From assembly GCF_006376685.1 (NCBI RefSeq), contig NZ_VEWL01000004.1:186001-250000 (forward strand): DNA of 64,000 bases, written 5' to 3'. The DNA comes from Ochrobactrum teleogrylli. GTDB taxonomy: Bacteria > Pseudomonadota > Alphaproteobacteria > Rhizobiales > Rhizobiaceae. Within the stretch, counting starts at the first letter, position 1. Every line of letters begins with the position of its first letter. This document shows, piece after piece, positions 53,837 to 63,025 of this stretch. The translations under genes were made by a program, and so were the position numbers. The notes beneath the pieces were generated by a model that had not been told where the DNA came from, made no database searches, and saw only the letters and a program-made list of their open reading frames with translations.

Positions 53837-55008
53837 CGGTTCTCTCCGCCAAAAGCACACGCTCGGTTCTGCTCATCGCGCCGCTTTTGATCTTCATTGC
53901 GCTGTTTTTCCTGTGGCCGCTTGGCGTGATGATGAAACAAGCAATCTCCGACACGGCGGTGCTGCGGGTTCTGCCGCAAACGGCGGAGGCCGTCGCCGGT
54001 TGGGACGGTCAATCGGGTCCGACACCGGAGATGAAACAGGCGCTGGTTGCCGATCTCAGGGCATCCACCGATCAGCAGGCGGTCGGCGATATGGTGCGGC
54101 GCCTGAACAGCGCCCAGTCGGGCTTTCGCACATTGATGAGCAAGACGCTTACAGCCATCGAGAAAGACGATCCGGCGCTTGATCTGGAAGCAGTCGATAA
54201 ACGCTGGAGCCAGCCACAATATTGGCGGGCCATTGCCAATGCGCTGTCCCCCACCACAGACCGCAATCTGCTGGCGGCGGTGGATATGGAACGCGACAGT
54301 TCAGGCGAGATTGTTTCCATGGCCGCGGGCACGTCGGCCAATCGCGCCATCATGCTGCGCACATTCTGGATCGCCGCACTGGTCACGCTGGCCTGCGCCG
54401 CTATCGGTTATCCCTATGCGGTGTTGCTGGCGTCTGCCACGGGCTGGGTGAAAAGCGCCCTTTTTGCAGCCGTGCTTCTGCCGCTCTGGACATCGCTTCT
54501 GGTGCGCACGGCAGCATGGTTCATTCTGTTGCAAGACAAAGGGTTGATCAACGACACGCTGATCTGGCTCGGTCTCACCAACGGGCCGCTGCCGCTGATC
54601 TTCAACCGGATGGGCGTGATCATCGCCATGACGCATGTGCTTTTGCCGTTCATGGTTTTGCCGATCTACAGCGTGCTGGTGTCCATCCCGAACAATCTGA
54701 TGCCTGCCGCCGCTTCGCTGGGTGCGCCGCCATGGCGGGCGTTCCTGCGCGTTCTGCTGCCGCTCAGCATGCGCGGCATCCTGTCCGGCATGTTGCTCGT
54801 CTTCATGAGCGCCATTGGTTATTACATCACACCGGCACTGATCGGCGGTCCGAGCGACCAGATGATCAGCTCGATCATCGCCTATTATGCCACCGGCTCG
54901 GCCAATTGGGGCATGGCTGGCGCGCTGGGTATGGTGCTGCTGGTTGTCTGCCTGCTGCTCTATGCGGTCTATGGTCGCCTGACCAACGAAAAGCCGGGGA
55001 GGGCATGA
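53833..55008 (+). CDS. Spermidine/putrescine-type ABC transporter permease (PotB-like) with periplasmic insert
   Basis: 391-residue permease. The first helix (about residues 11-36) is followed by an insert of about 125 residues (TAVLRVLPQTAEAVAGW to TSANR) before the normal membrane part (IMLRTFWIAALVTLACAAIGYP) and coupling loop (AAASLGAPPWRAFLRVLLPLSMRG). PotB proteins are usually about 280-310 residues, so the extra loop, likely periplasmic, is notable. The start overlaps the ATPase stop (ATGA). Confidence 0.88.
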   Translation: MTVLSAKSTRSVLLIAPLLIFIALFFLWPLGVMMKQAISDTAVLRVLPQTAEAVAGWDGQSGPTPEMKQALVADLRASTDQQAVGDMVRRLNSAQSGFRTLMSKTLTAIEKDDPALDLEAVDKRWSQPQYWRAIANALSPTTDRNLLAAVDMERDSSGEIVSMAAGTSANRAIMLRTFWIAALVTLACAAIGYPYAVLLASATGWVKSALFAAVLLPLWTSLLVRTAAWFILLQDKGLINDTLIWLGLTNGPLPLIFNRMGVIIAMTHVLLPFMVLPIYSVLVSIPNNLMPAAASLGAPPWRAFLRVLLPLSMRGILSGMLLVFMSAIGYYITPALIGGPSDQMISSIIAYYATGSANWGMAGALGMVLLVVCLLLYAVYGRLTNEKPGRA

Positions 55009-55010
55009 TC

Positions 55011-55790
55011 ATGGGACGCTCCGTCAAGATCGTGTTCGGCGTGGCCGCTGTCATTTTTCTGGTCGCGCCCTTATTCTCCATCCTGCCGCTGGCCTTCACG
55101 TCGAGCGTGTTCCTCACCTATCCGGTGCCAAGCTGGTCGATGCGCTGGTTCGAGGAACTGGCAACAGCCGATGCCTGGCGGCGCGCCATCGTTAACAGCC
55201 TGATCATCGGCTTTGGCACCATGACGCTGGCAACGGTTCTTGGCACTATGGCGGCCCTTGGCCTGCGCAATCGGGCGCTGTTCCTGTCCGGTCCAATCCG
55301 CACGCTGTTTCTGCTCCCGATGGTGGTGCCTGCGGTGGTGATGGGCGTCGGCATGCAATTGCTGTTCGTGCGGCTCGGCATCGCCAATTCCTATTTCGGG
55401 GTCATCGTCGCGCATACGGTGGTGTCGATCCCCTTTGTGATGGTGAGCGTCACCGGCGCACTGGCGGGCATTGACCAGCGAGTGGAGCTTGCGGCGGAAA
55501 GTCTCGGAGCATCGCCGCTGACTGTGTTTCGCCGGGTGACGTTGCCGCTCGCCATGCCGGGCGTGGTTTCGGGCGCGGTGCTGGCCTTCGCCACGTCGCT
55601 GGATGAGGTTGTGCTGACGCTGTTCGTCGCCGGTCCCAACCAGCGCACGCTGGCGCGACAGATGTTTTCCACCATCCGCGAAAACATCAGCCCGGCGATT
55701 GCCGCCGCAGCCTTCCTGTTCATCGCGGGCACGCTGATCCTCGGTCTGGCTGCCGTGCTGTTCAAACGGAAAACGCCGCGCATGGCGTGA
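55011..55790 (+). CDS. Spermidine/putrescine-type ABC transporter permease (PotC-like)
   Basis: 259-residue second permease with six helices and the coupling loop (ELAAESLGASPLTVFRRVTLPLAMPG). GGGGAGGG lies 7 bases before the ATG at 55011; an ATG at 55005 overlaps the previous stop. The frame is open far upstream, but that part is the shadow of the PotB-like gene. Confidence 0.9.
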   Translation: MGRSVKIVFGVAAVIFLVAPLFSILPLAFTSSVFLTYPVPSWSMRWFEELATADAWRRAIVNSLIIGFGTMTLATVLGTMAALGLRNRALFLSGPIRTLFLLPMVVPAVVMGVGMQLLFVRLGIANSYFGVIVAHTVVSIPFVMVSVTGALAGIDQRVELAAESLGASPLTVFRRVTLPLAMPGVVSGAVLAFATSLDEVVLTLFVAGPNQRTLARQMFSTIRENISPAIAAAAFLFIAGTLILGLAAVLFKRKTPRMA

Positions 55791-55832
55791 TCGGAAAACC
55801 GCATAACCTAGCGGATAAGATTGTGGAATTGT

Positions 55833-55857
55833 GGAACTTTTGACGGGGTATTCGGTT
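55833..55857 (+). promoter_or_regulatory. Candidate general-stress (EcfG-type) promoter of otsBA
   Basis: GGAAC (55833-55837), 16-base spacer, GGTT (55854-55857), close to the alphaproteobacterial EcfG consensus GGAAC-N16/17-CGTT. Trehalose synthesis genes are common EcfG targets. Transcription would start almost at the ATG (55866), giving a very short leader. Confidence 0.4.
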
Positions 55858-55865
55858 TGGAACCT

Positions 55866-56636
55866 ATGCACCTCTCCACGATCCATACAGAGAGAACTTC
55901 GCTTGCGGCATTATCGCCGGAGCATTCCGGTTATGCGCTTTTCTTCGATATCGACGGAACCCTGCTGGATATCGCACCAACGCCGGACGGCGTCGTTGTC
56001 GATCCCGCGTTGGTGACCGCCTTGGAAAAATTGCGCGAGCGTTTGTCCGGCGCAGTGGCGCTGATGACGGGCCGTCCGTTGGATTTCGTGGCAAAGCGTT
56101 TCCCTTCCTATTCAGGCGCTATCGCGGCATTGCACGGCACCGAGTTCCGGCTGCCGTCGGGGCAGGTCGAAAAGCTGGAGCCGGGCGAAGAATTCGCGCG
56201 CGCCAAGGATTTTATTCGTGAGACGCAATCCGGTATTGCCGGGCTTCTGCTGGAAGATAAAGGCAATGCGATCGCAGTTCACTTCAGGCTTGCGCCCGAG
56301 AAGGAAGACATTGCGCGTGAATTGATCGATGCGGCGGAAAAACTGGCCGGTCCCGACTGGCGGGTTCAGGCTGGGAAATTCGTTTTCGAACTGCGTTCGC
56401 GTCATGGCGACAAGGGCGTCGCTCTGCGCCGCCTGATGCAGAGCGAGGCCTTTGCCGGGCGTCTTCCGGTCGCGTTCGGGGACGATCTGACGGATATACC
56501 GATGCTGCAAGCGGCGATGGATTTGGGCGGAATGGGCATTGCCGTGGGCGAAGCGATCAGCGACCTCTCGACGGACGCGGTTGCCTCGCCGGAAGCTTTG
56601 CGGGCATGGGTGATCAAAATGGCGGGGGAACCATAA
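55866..56636 (+). CDS. otsB: Trehalose-6-phosphate phosphatase OtsB
   Basis: 256-residue HAD-superfamily phosphatase that removes phosphate from trehalose-6-phosphate. HAD motif I FFDIDGTLLDI, motif II VALMTGRPL, motif III lysine region (RHGDKGVALRRLM) and motif IV AFGDDLTDIPML. ATG at 55866 with only a weak GGAA ribosome site. It is followed 20 bases later by otsA; together they make the osmoprotectant trehalose. Confidence 0.9.
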   Translation: MHLSTIHTERTSLAALSPEHSGYALFFDIDGTLLDIAPTPDGVVVDPALVTALEKLRERLSGAVALMTGRPLDFVAKRFPSYSGAIAALHGTEFRLPSGQVEKLEPGEEFARAKDFIRETQSGIAGLLLEDKGNAIAVHFRLAPEKEDIARELIDAAEKLAGPDWRVQAGKFVFELRSRHGDKGVALRRLMQSEAFAGRLPVAFGDDLTDIPMLQAAMDLGGMGIAVGEAISDLSTDAVASPEALRAWVIKMAGEP

Positions 56637-56656
56637 TACGATGAAAGGAGAATGGA

Positions 56657-58036
56657 GTGGGACGCCTTGTCGTGGTTTCCAACCGCGTTCCCCTGCCGGA
56701 TAAGCAGGGAAAAGCCCCGGCAGGAGGATTGGCCGTCGCCTTGCAGGCGGCCTTGAATGTCAGAGGGGGTGTCTGGTTCGGCTGGTCCGGTGAAACACTG
56801 TCCGGCAGAGAGACACATCAACTGGAAACGAAACAGGTCGGGCCGATCAGCTATGCGCTGCTAAGCCTGCAAAAGAAAGATATCGACGAATACTACGCCG
56901 GCTTCGCCAATCGTATGCTATGGCCGCTCTGCCATTACCGGCTGGACCTCATAGACTATACCCGCAAGGATATGGCGGGCTATTTTCGGGTCAACCGGCT
57001 GTTCGCGCAGCAATTGTTGCCGCTAATCGAGCCCGACGACACAATCTGGGTGCATGATTATCACCTGATCCCGCTGGCCGAAGAATTGCGGCGCTGCGGG
57101 GTGGAAAATCGCATCGGCTTTTTCATGCATATTCCATGGCCTCCAGCCGATCTGCTTTTGACGCTTCCGGTGCATGAGGCGATCATTCGCGGTTTGACCT
57201 ATTACGATCTCGTCGGTTTCCAGACGGAAAACGATGTGGAGAATTTCATCGGGGGTCTGCGGCGGGAAAAGATCGGCAAACAGATTGAACCCCGGCGGTT
57301 CGAGGCTTTCGGGCGCAGCTTCAGCGTGGACAGTTTTGGTATCGGCATCGAAACCGAAGCCTTTGCCGAGATTGCGATGAAGACGCAAAACAGCAGTTCC
57401 GTAAAGCGCATGCGCGACAGCATGAGCGGGCGCGATCTGATCATCGGCGTCGACCGGCTGGATTATTCCAAGGGGATCACCAACCGGCTTGAAGCTTTCG
57501 AGAATTTTCTGAAAATCGATCCGGTCAATCGCGGCCATGTCACCTTTTTGCAGGTGACGCCGAAGTCTCGCACCGAAGTGCCGGAATATAAGGATATGCA
57601 GCGGGAAGTGGCGGAAATGGCCGGGCGCATCAACGGGGCGAACGCCACCTTCGACTGGACGCCGATCCGCTATATCAACCGGTCTCTCAATCGCGATGTG
57701 CTGGCCGGGCTTTATCGTCTGGCGAAAGTGGGGCTGGTCACGCCGCTGCGCGATGGCATGAACCTCGTGGCAAAGGAATATGTCGCGGCGCAGGACCCGG
57801 ATGATCCCGGCGTGCTTGTGCTTTCACGCTTTGCCGGTGCCGCGCAGGAACTGGATGGTGCGGTTCTGGTCAATCCCTATGATACGGAAGCCGTTGCCTA
57901 TGCGATTGCGCGGGCGCTGTCCATGCCGCTGGAAGAACGGCAGGAACGCTATAACGACATGATGGATTTTCTCAAAACCCATGACGTCACACGCTGGTGC
58001 GACGATTTTCTGGCGCGGCTTGCGCCGGAAAAATAG
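56657..58036 (+). CDS. otsA: Trehalose-6-phosphate synthase OtsA
   Basis: 459-residue GT20 glycosyltransferase joining UDP-glucose and glucose-6-phosphate. Family blocks: [57 protein letters not shown] and [19 protein letters not shown] start with AAGGAG about 7 bases upstream. Typical length. Confidence 0.94.
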   Translation: MGRLVVVSNRVPLPDKQGKAPAGGLAVALQAALNVRGGVWFGWSGETLSGRETHQLETKQVGPISYALLSLQKKDIDEYYAGFANRMLWPLCHYRLDLIDYTRKDMAGYFRVNRLFAQQLLPLIEPDDTIWVHDYHLIPLAEELRRCGVENRIGFFMHIPWPPADLLLTLPVHEAIIRGLTYYDLVGFQTENDVENFIGGLRREKIGKQIEPRRFEAFGRSFSVDSFGIGIETEAFAEIAMKTQNSSSVKRMRDSMSGRDLIIGVDRLDYSKGITNRLEAFENFLKIDPVNRGHVTFLQVTPKSRTEVPEYKDMQREVAEMAGRINGANATFDWTPIRYINRSLNRDVLAGLYRLAKVGLVTPLRDGMNLVAKEYVAAQDPDDPGVLVLSRFAGAAQELDGAVLVNPYDTEAVAYAIARALSMPLEERQERYNDMMDFLKTHDVTRWCDDFLARLAPEK

Positions 58037-58042
58037 ACCAAT

Positions 58043-58066
58043 AGCTTGCGCCGCAAGGCGCAAGCT
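58043..58066. terminator. Hairpin between convergent otsA and the GatZ/KbaZ-like gene
   Basis: AGCTTGCGCC / GGCGCAAGCT, ten perfect pairs with a GCAA loop. On the minus strand ATTGGTCTATTTTT follows; on the plus strand there is no U-run. Likely ends transcription from at least one side. Confidence 0.6.
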
Positions 58067-58076
58067 GTTCCAAGAA

Positions 58077-59357
58077 TTAGGCGACAGCCTTGCCGTAAGT
58101 GCGTACGACATTGCGAACGGCTTCGACCATCAGCGCATGCGGCGTGGCTTCGACCGCACCCGAGGCGACAGCCGGATAAAGCGTGCCGAGATATTGGCTG
58201 ATCAGCGTTTCGGGTATCTTGCGACCTTCCAGGCGCTTCAAAAGCGAATCGACGGCGGCGGTTGCCACCGGGTGCGGCCAGTAATAGCGAATGCGGTCGC
58301 TATAGGAGAAATGGCGTTGCAGCCGCAGCTCTTCCGCGTCGCCGTGGTAATATTTTTCCCAGTTCTTCGACTCGGCCAGAAGCAGCGCTTCCATCTTGCC
58401 GCGCAGGGTTTCTTCCTCCGGCAGCTTGTCGAGGAATGCCGCAATCTGGTCGAGACCATAAAGCGCCTCGCGCAGTGCAAAAGTCAGGCCGGGGCCGACT
58501 TTCAGAATAGCGAAACCGTCGTGCACGAGATCGGAAAGCGCTTCCACCGACTGGTAATCGGTCGAATGGGCTTCGAACACGAAGTGCGGCATTTCGCTCA
58601 GAACAGCGCTTAAAGCCGTCGCTTTTTCGCTGTTGTAGAAGACGACATTCTCATTGCCGAATTCGACACCCGGCTGCACCACAACACCGATGGCGCGGGA
58701 AAAGGCGTCTTCCAGTCCGAGTGCTGCAAAAGCTTTGCGGTGAATGGCGACGGTTTCGACGGCAGCGCCCGGCTTGGTCAGCTCCAGCTCTTCGATTTCT
58801 TCCATCGCACCACCGGGAATCGGGACTTCCGTGCCGATGATATAGACCGGCAGGTCGTATCCGGCTTCGCGGGCCGCCGTTTCGGAAACCTTGGCGAGAC
58901 GCGCAGCGCGCTCGGCTGTCACGGCATCAGGCAGCGCGACTGGCTCGCCAGCGCAGCCCATCGACGTATCGAGATGGATTTTGGTGAAGCCTGCGCGCAC
59001 GAAGGCGTCGATCATGACATCCGATTTCGCAAGGGCTTCTTCGGCTGGCAGATGTTTCCACGGGTTGGGGCCGAGATGGTCGCCGCCCAGAATAAGCCGC
59101 TTGGTGTCGAAGCCGACGCGAGCGGCGATGTCTTCCACGAAGCGGCGGAAGTCGGCAGGCGTCATGCCCGTATAGCCGCCATCCTGATTGACTTGATTGC
59201 AGGTAGCCTCGATCAGCACGTCGGTCTCGGTCGCGATGCCTTCGAGGAGGGCTGCTTCGATCACCAGCGGATGCGCAGAGCAGATCGACGTGATGCCACC
59301 GCGAACGCCGCTTGCATAACGGGCGGGAAGTGCGCTCAGAACGTTCGTGCTGCTCAT
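58077..59357 (-). CDS. GatZ/KbaZ-like protein (tagatose-bisphosphate aldolase subunit or tagatose-6-phosphate epimerase)
   Basis: 426-residue protein of the GatZ/KbaZ family: GVRGGITSICSAHPLVIEAAL, RLILGGDHLGPNPWKHLP, KIHLDTSMGCAGEP and HSTDYQSVEAL. In enterics this is the so-called non-catalytic aldolase subunit. No partner GatY/KbaY gene is seen. In Agrobacterium, as I recall, a homologue next to a PfkB kinase and a ribose-type ABC importer acts as a tagatose-6-phosphate 4-epimerase in galactitol/altritol use. The same neighbourhood here favours that role. Start overlaps the kinase stop (ATGA). Confidence 0.82.
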   Translation of the reverse strand: MSSTNVLSALPARYASGVRGGITSICSAHPLVIEAALLEGIATETDVLIEATCNQVNQDGGYTGMTPADFRRFVEDIAARVGFDTKRLILGGDHLGPNPWKHLPAEEALAKSDVMIDAFVRAGFTKIHLDTSMGCAGEPVALPDAVTAERAARLAKVSETAAREAGYDLPVYIIGTEVPIPGGAMEEIEELELTKPGAAVETVAIHRKAFAALGLEDAFSRAIGVVVQPGVEFGNENVVFYNSEKATALSAVLSEMPHFVFEAHSTDYQSVEALSDLVHDGFAILKVGPGLTFALREALYGLDQIAAFLDKLPEEETLRGKMEALLLAESKNWEKYYHGDAEELRLQRHFSYSDRIRYYWPHPVATAAVDSLLKRLEGRKIPETLISQYLGTLYPAVASGAVEATPHALMVEAVRNVVRTYGKAVA

Positions 59358-60301
59358 GCTGGAACTCCGTTTTTCTGCAGGAAGGCTACAATTTCAGCCA
59401 TGGTCGAGGTGCCTTCCATCGGTCCCTTGACGCCGACGGCGCGTGCGCCGGTGGCATTGGCGATGACAAGAGCTTCCTTCGGGGCCATGTCGCGCAGCCA
59501 GCAGGTGACGAATGCCGCGCCAAAACTGTCGCCTGCTCCGGTCGGGTCGATTTCATCGACCTTGAAAGCGGGCGCGAAAACTTCACCGGACTGGTCGAAA
59601 TAGCTGGCGCCTTCCGCGCCGCGCTTGACCACAACGGCCTTGACACCCCGCGCCAGCAGCTCTTCCACGGCTGCCTTTTCCTCGGTCGCCTTGGTGAAGA
59701 GGAAAATTTCCGGGCCGCTCGGCATGAACAGGTCGGTGTTTTCCAGAGCATGGGCCAGTGCCTGACGCATGCCCGGCAATTCCAGCATTTCCTTGCGGAT
59801 ATTCGGGTCGAAGGACACGGTGCCGCCCTTCGCCTTGATGCGGATTGTCGCCTCGTGGATCGCCGAAACGATGCCGTCGGAGAACAGGGCCGAACCCATG
59901 ATATGCAGATGATCGGCGGTCTCGATCAGCTTTTCAGCTTCTGGTGTCAGGCCGATTGCGCTGCATGCGCTGTGCTTGATGTTGAAGATGAAGTCGCGAT
60001 TGCCATCCGGGCGATAGCGCACGAAGGCGCTGCCGGTGGCGGCTGTCGGATGCACGCCGATGGCCGAAATATCCACGCCGTCGTTTTGCAGGCGCTCGAC
60101 ATTGAGCGCGCCGAAATCGTCATTGCCGACCGCGCTGACCATGCCGCAAGGCTGGCCCATCTTGGCCGCCTGATCGATGAAGATCGCGGGCGCGCCGGAG
60201 GCGAACGGGCCGATCAACGGGATGGCGGATTTGAAACCGTTGCCGGTTTCCACGGCCATGATCTCGACGACGATTTCGCCGATAGTGATGATCTTTTTCA
60301 T
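59354..60301 (-). CDS. PfkB-family carbohydrate kinase
   Basis: 315-residue ribokinase-like enzyme phosphorylating a sugar at the expense of ATP. N-terminal GEIVVEIMAV and substrate region, C-terminal signature DEIDPTGAGDSFGAAFVTCWLRD with the catalytic aspartate (GAGD). ATG at 60301 chosen; a GTG at 60310 is possible. Its place between the permease and the GatZ-like gene suggests tagatose or a related ketose as substrate. Confidence 0.88.
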   Translation of the reverse strand: MKKIITIGEIVVEIMAVETGNGFKSAIPLIGPFASGAPAIFIDQAAKMGQPCGMVSAVGNDDFGALNVERLQNDGVDISAIGVHPTAATGSAFVRYRPDGNRDFIFNIKHSACSAIGLTPEAEKLIETADHLHIMGSALFSDGIVSAIHEATIRIKAKGGTVSFDPNIRKEMLELPGMRQALAHALENTDLFMPSGPEIFLFTKATEEKAAVEELLARGVKAVVVKRGAEGASYFDQSGEVFAPAFKVDEIDPTGAGDSFGAAFVTCWLRDMAPKEALVIANATGARAVGVKGPMEGTSTMAEIVAFLQKNGVPA

Positions 60302-60313
60302 ATGCTGCACCGA

Positions 60314-61309
60314 TTACGTCCGTACGGATTTCGAGCGCACATCGAGCCAGACCGCGACCAGAATGACCACGCCCTTGACGATGAGCTGATAGAAATAAGG
60401 CACAGACAGCATGTTCATGCCGTTATTGATAACGCCGATGATGAGCGCGCCGAGAATGGTGCCGACCATGGTGCCGACGCCGCCCGCAAGCGAGGTGCCG
60501 CCCAGCACGACCGCCGCAATGGCGTCGAGTTCGTAGCCCATGCCCGCATTGGTCTGCGCCGAGGACAGGCGCGACGAGAGCAGAATGCCGCTGATCGCAG
60601 CCATGACGCCGGAGAGCATGAAGACGATGATCTTGATGCGGTCGACGCGGATGCCCGAATAAATCGCCGCTTCCTTGTTGCCGCCCGACAGATAGATGCG
60701 GCGACCGAACACGGTCTTCGACAGCAGGATATAGTTGAAAATGAACAGGACGCCGACAATCCAGATGATGATCGGCAGGCCGAGCCAGTTTTCCGACCCG
60801 ATGGCGAGCCAGGTATCGTTTTCGATGATTTCCGGCGCGCCATTGGTCGGCAGGCTGACCATGCCGCGATAGATGCCCATTGTCGCGACCGTCACGATGA
60901 AGGAGGGCAGCATCAGCTTTGCCGAAAGCACTCCGTTCAAGCCGCCCATGATGGCGCCCGCCGCAAGGGTGAAAACCACGGTTGGCACAAAGCCGAACCC
61001 CATGGAGAAGGCTTGCGCCGCCACCATTCCGGAAACGGCGATGATGGAGCCAATCGAAAGGTCGATCTCACCGAGCAGGATCACATAGGTCATGCCATAG
61101 GCGGCAACGGCAATCACCGCCACCTGCTGCATGATGTTCATGAAGTTGTTGAATGCGAGAAAGCGCGGGTTCAACACTGCGAAGACCACGCAGAGCACGG
61201 CCAGCGAAACAATGATGCCGCCATATTGGCGAACCAGCGGGGAGGAGAAAAGCGAACGGCGGACTTCCGCGTCCACGGCTTTCTTCTGGATATTTTGGGC
61301 GTTGCTCAT
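60314..61309 (-). CDS. Ribose-type ABC transporter permease (RbsC family)
   Basis: 331-residue membrane protein with about eight to ten helices and the BPD_transp_2 pattern (LLGEIDLSIGSIIAVSGMV, ELDAIAAVVLGGTSLAGGVGTMVGTILGALIIGVINNGMN). Start overlaps the ATPase stop by 4 bases. Forms the homodimeric channel of the sugar/polyol importer. Confidence 0.92.
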   Translation of the reverse strand: MSNAQNIQKKAVDAEVRRSLFSSPLVRQYGGIIVSLAVLCVVFAVLNPRFLAFNNFMNIMQQVAVIAVAAYGMTYVILLGEIDLSIGSIIAVSGMVAAQAFSMGFGFVPTVVFTLAAGAIMGGLNGVLSAKLMLPSFIVTVATMGIYRGMVSLPTNGAPEIIENDTWLAIGSENWLGLPIIIWIVGVLFIFNYILLSKTVFGRRIYLSGGNKEAAIYSGIRVDRIKIIVFMLSGVMAAISGILLSSRLSSAQTNAGMGYELDAIAAVVLGGTSLAGGVGTMVGTILGALIIGVINNGMNMLSVPYFYQLIVKGVVILVAVWLDVRSKSVRT

Positions 61310-62850
61310 AGGTGCATTCCTGCTGCGTAGCTCATGACGGTTTCGGGCGTAAGGCCATCGGCATCGACAATGGCGGCGACATGCTTGTTATGCATGATGA
61401 CCACCCGGTCGCTGAGGCCCAGCACTTCCGGCAGTTCGGAGGAAACCATCAGAATCGCCGCGCCATTGGCGGCAAGTTCACGGATGATGCGATAGATTTC
61501 GAATTTCGCGCCGACATCGACACCGCGTGTCGGTTCGTCGAGAATGAGGATGCGCGGTTTTGTCTGCAGCCACTTGGCCAGCACGATCTTCTGCTGATTA
61601 CCGCCGCTGAGCGATCCGGCAACCGTGTCGATGGAAGCGGTCTTGATGGCAAGGCGCAGCACTTCCGCCTTGGCGGCGGAGCGCTCCGCGCTGGAACGCA
61701 TCAGGCCGAAAGGCCCCGCCAGCTGGCCGAGCCCCACCATATTGATGTTGCGCTCGACGCTATGCGGAAGAACAAGGCCTTCTTCCTTGCGGTTCTCGGT
61801 CACGAAGGCAATGCCGTGGCGAATGGCATCGGTCGGCGAGGCAAGCGTGATGGCTTCGCCTTCGAGCCTGATTTCGCCCGTTGGCCGCAGCATCCCGAAC
61901 AGCGCCTTCATTACATCCGAACGGCCAGAACCGACCAGTCCGAAAAGCCCAAGGACTTCGCCGGGCTTCACATCGATGGAGACCTCGTGGAACTTGCCCG
62001 GTACGGACAGGTTCTTTGTCGCGAGAATCGGCGGAACGGCGTCCGAAGGACGTGGCGCTTCACGCGGCGGATAAATGTCGTTCATCTCGCGACCGACCAT
62101 CAGCGCGATCAGGCGCTCGATGCTGGTCTCGCTCTTTTCGGTGGTCGTGACATATTCGCCATCGCGAACAACCGTAATGTCGTCGGAAAGCCGCATGATT
62201 TCTTCCATGCGGTGCGAGATATAGATGACGGCAGTGCCCTTGGCCTTCAGGCGCTCGATGATTGAAAACAGGATTTCCGCCTCGCTGTCGGAGAGCGACG
62301 AAGTCGGCTCGTCCAGAATGACGACATCGGCAGGCTGGCTCAAGCCCTTGGCGATTTCGACGAGCTGACGCTGGGCAATCGAAAGATCGCCGACCTTGGC
62401 GCGCGGATCGACCGGAAGTCCGAGATCGGCAACAAGTCTGGTCGCTTCCGCGTTCAGCTCGCGCTCGCGGATGAAGCCGAAGCGGCTCGGCTCGTGGTTC
62501 GCGAAAATATTCTCGGCAACGGTCAGGTTGCGGGAGAGGCTCAATTCCTGAAAGACGATGGCGATCCCGCTGGCGCGTGCATCGCGCGGGTTCTTCGGCG
62601 CATAGGCCGCGCCTTTGAGCAAAATCGTGCCGGAGGTCGGCTTGAACACGCCGGCCAGAATCTTCATCAGCGTCGATTTGCCAGCGCCGTTTTCACCGAG
62701 CAGCGTATGCACGCGTCCGCGCCGCACGGTCAGGTTCATGCGCTTCAGCGCGATGACCGGGCCGAAAGACTTCGCAACATCGCGAATTTCCAGAACCGTA
62801 TCCGCTGCCGTCATCTGTTCGGATTGGGTTGCTGTCACAGGATCTGTCAC
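61306..62850 (-). CDS. Ribose-type ABC transporter ATPase (RbsA/MglA family), double ATP-binding cassette
   Basis: 514-residue protein with two nucleotide-binding domains. The first has Walker A GENGAGKST, the signature at LSIAQRQLVEIAKGL and Walker B VVILDEPTSSL. The second is degenerate at Walker A (GLVGSGRSD), as usual for this family, with LSGGNQQKIVLAKWL and LILDEPTRGVDVG. I chose a GTG at 62850 because GGAGG lies 8 bases upstream; the frame is open to 62889. Confidence 0.9.
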   Translation of the reverse strand: MTDPVTATQSEQMTAADTVLEIRDVAKSFGPVIALKRMNLTVRRGRVHTLLGENGAGKSTLMKILAGVFKPTSGTILLKGAAYAPKNPRDARASGIAIVFQELSLSRNLTVAENIFANHEPSRFGFIRERELNAEATRLVADLGLPVDPRAKVGDLSIAQRQLVEIAKGLSQPADVVILDEPTSSLSDSEAEILFSIIERLKAKGTAVIYISHRMEEIMRLSDDITVVRDGEYVTTTEKSETSIERLIALMVGREMNDIYPPREAPRPSDAVPPILATKNLSVPGKFHEVSIDVKPGEVLGLFGLVGSGRSDVMKALFGMLRPTGEIRLEGEAITLASPTDAIRHGIAFVTENRKEEGLVLPHSVERNINMVGLGQLAGPFGLMRSSAERSAAKAEVLRLAIKTASIDTVAGSLSGGNQQKIVLAKWLQTKPRILILDEPTRGVDVGAKFEIYRIIRELAANGAAILMVSSELPEVLGLSDRVVIMHNKHVAAIVDADGLTPETVMSYAAGMHL

Positions 62851-62935
62851 TTTTGAGGCCTCCACGCTCCGTTTGCTGCAGTCTGCCACGAACCGGATAT
62901 GGCCGGGTCCGCACAGCCGTGCTGTCTAAAGGGAT

Positions 62936-62979
62936 GCGGTGGCGGCCCGGAAAGGGGAGGCTTTCCGGGCCGCCACCGC
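62936..62979 (-). repeat. Very strong intercistronic hairpin behind the binding-protein gene
   Basis: GCGGTGGCGGCCCGGAAAG (62936-62954) and its exact reverse complement (62961-62979), 19 G+C-rich pairs with a 6-base loop, between the binding-protein stop and the ATPase start. No U-run follows in the direction of transcription. Likely an RNA stabiliser or partial attenuator that sets a high binding-protein to ATPase ratio. Confidence 0.75.
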
Positions 62980-63025
62980 AAAAAGGAAACAGCGACTGGG
63001 AGGAGTGTCGCTGCTTCACGCGGTC

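Noticed and set aside
54222-55010. 522-residue plus-strand open frame extending the PotC-like gene upstream
   Set aside because: The upstream half is an out-of-frame shadow of the PotB-like gene; the family start and ribosome site are at 55011.
59312-61330. 672-residue plus-strand open frame antisense to the kinase and permease genes
   Set aside because: Composition is His/Asp/Arg-rich as expected for an antisense shadow; both minus-strand genes are clear family members.
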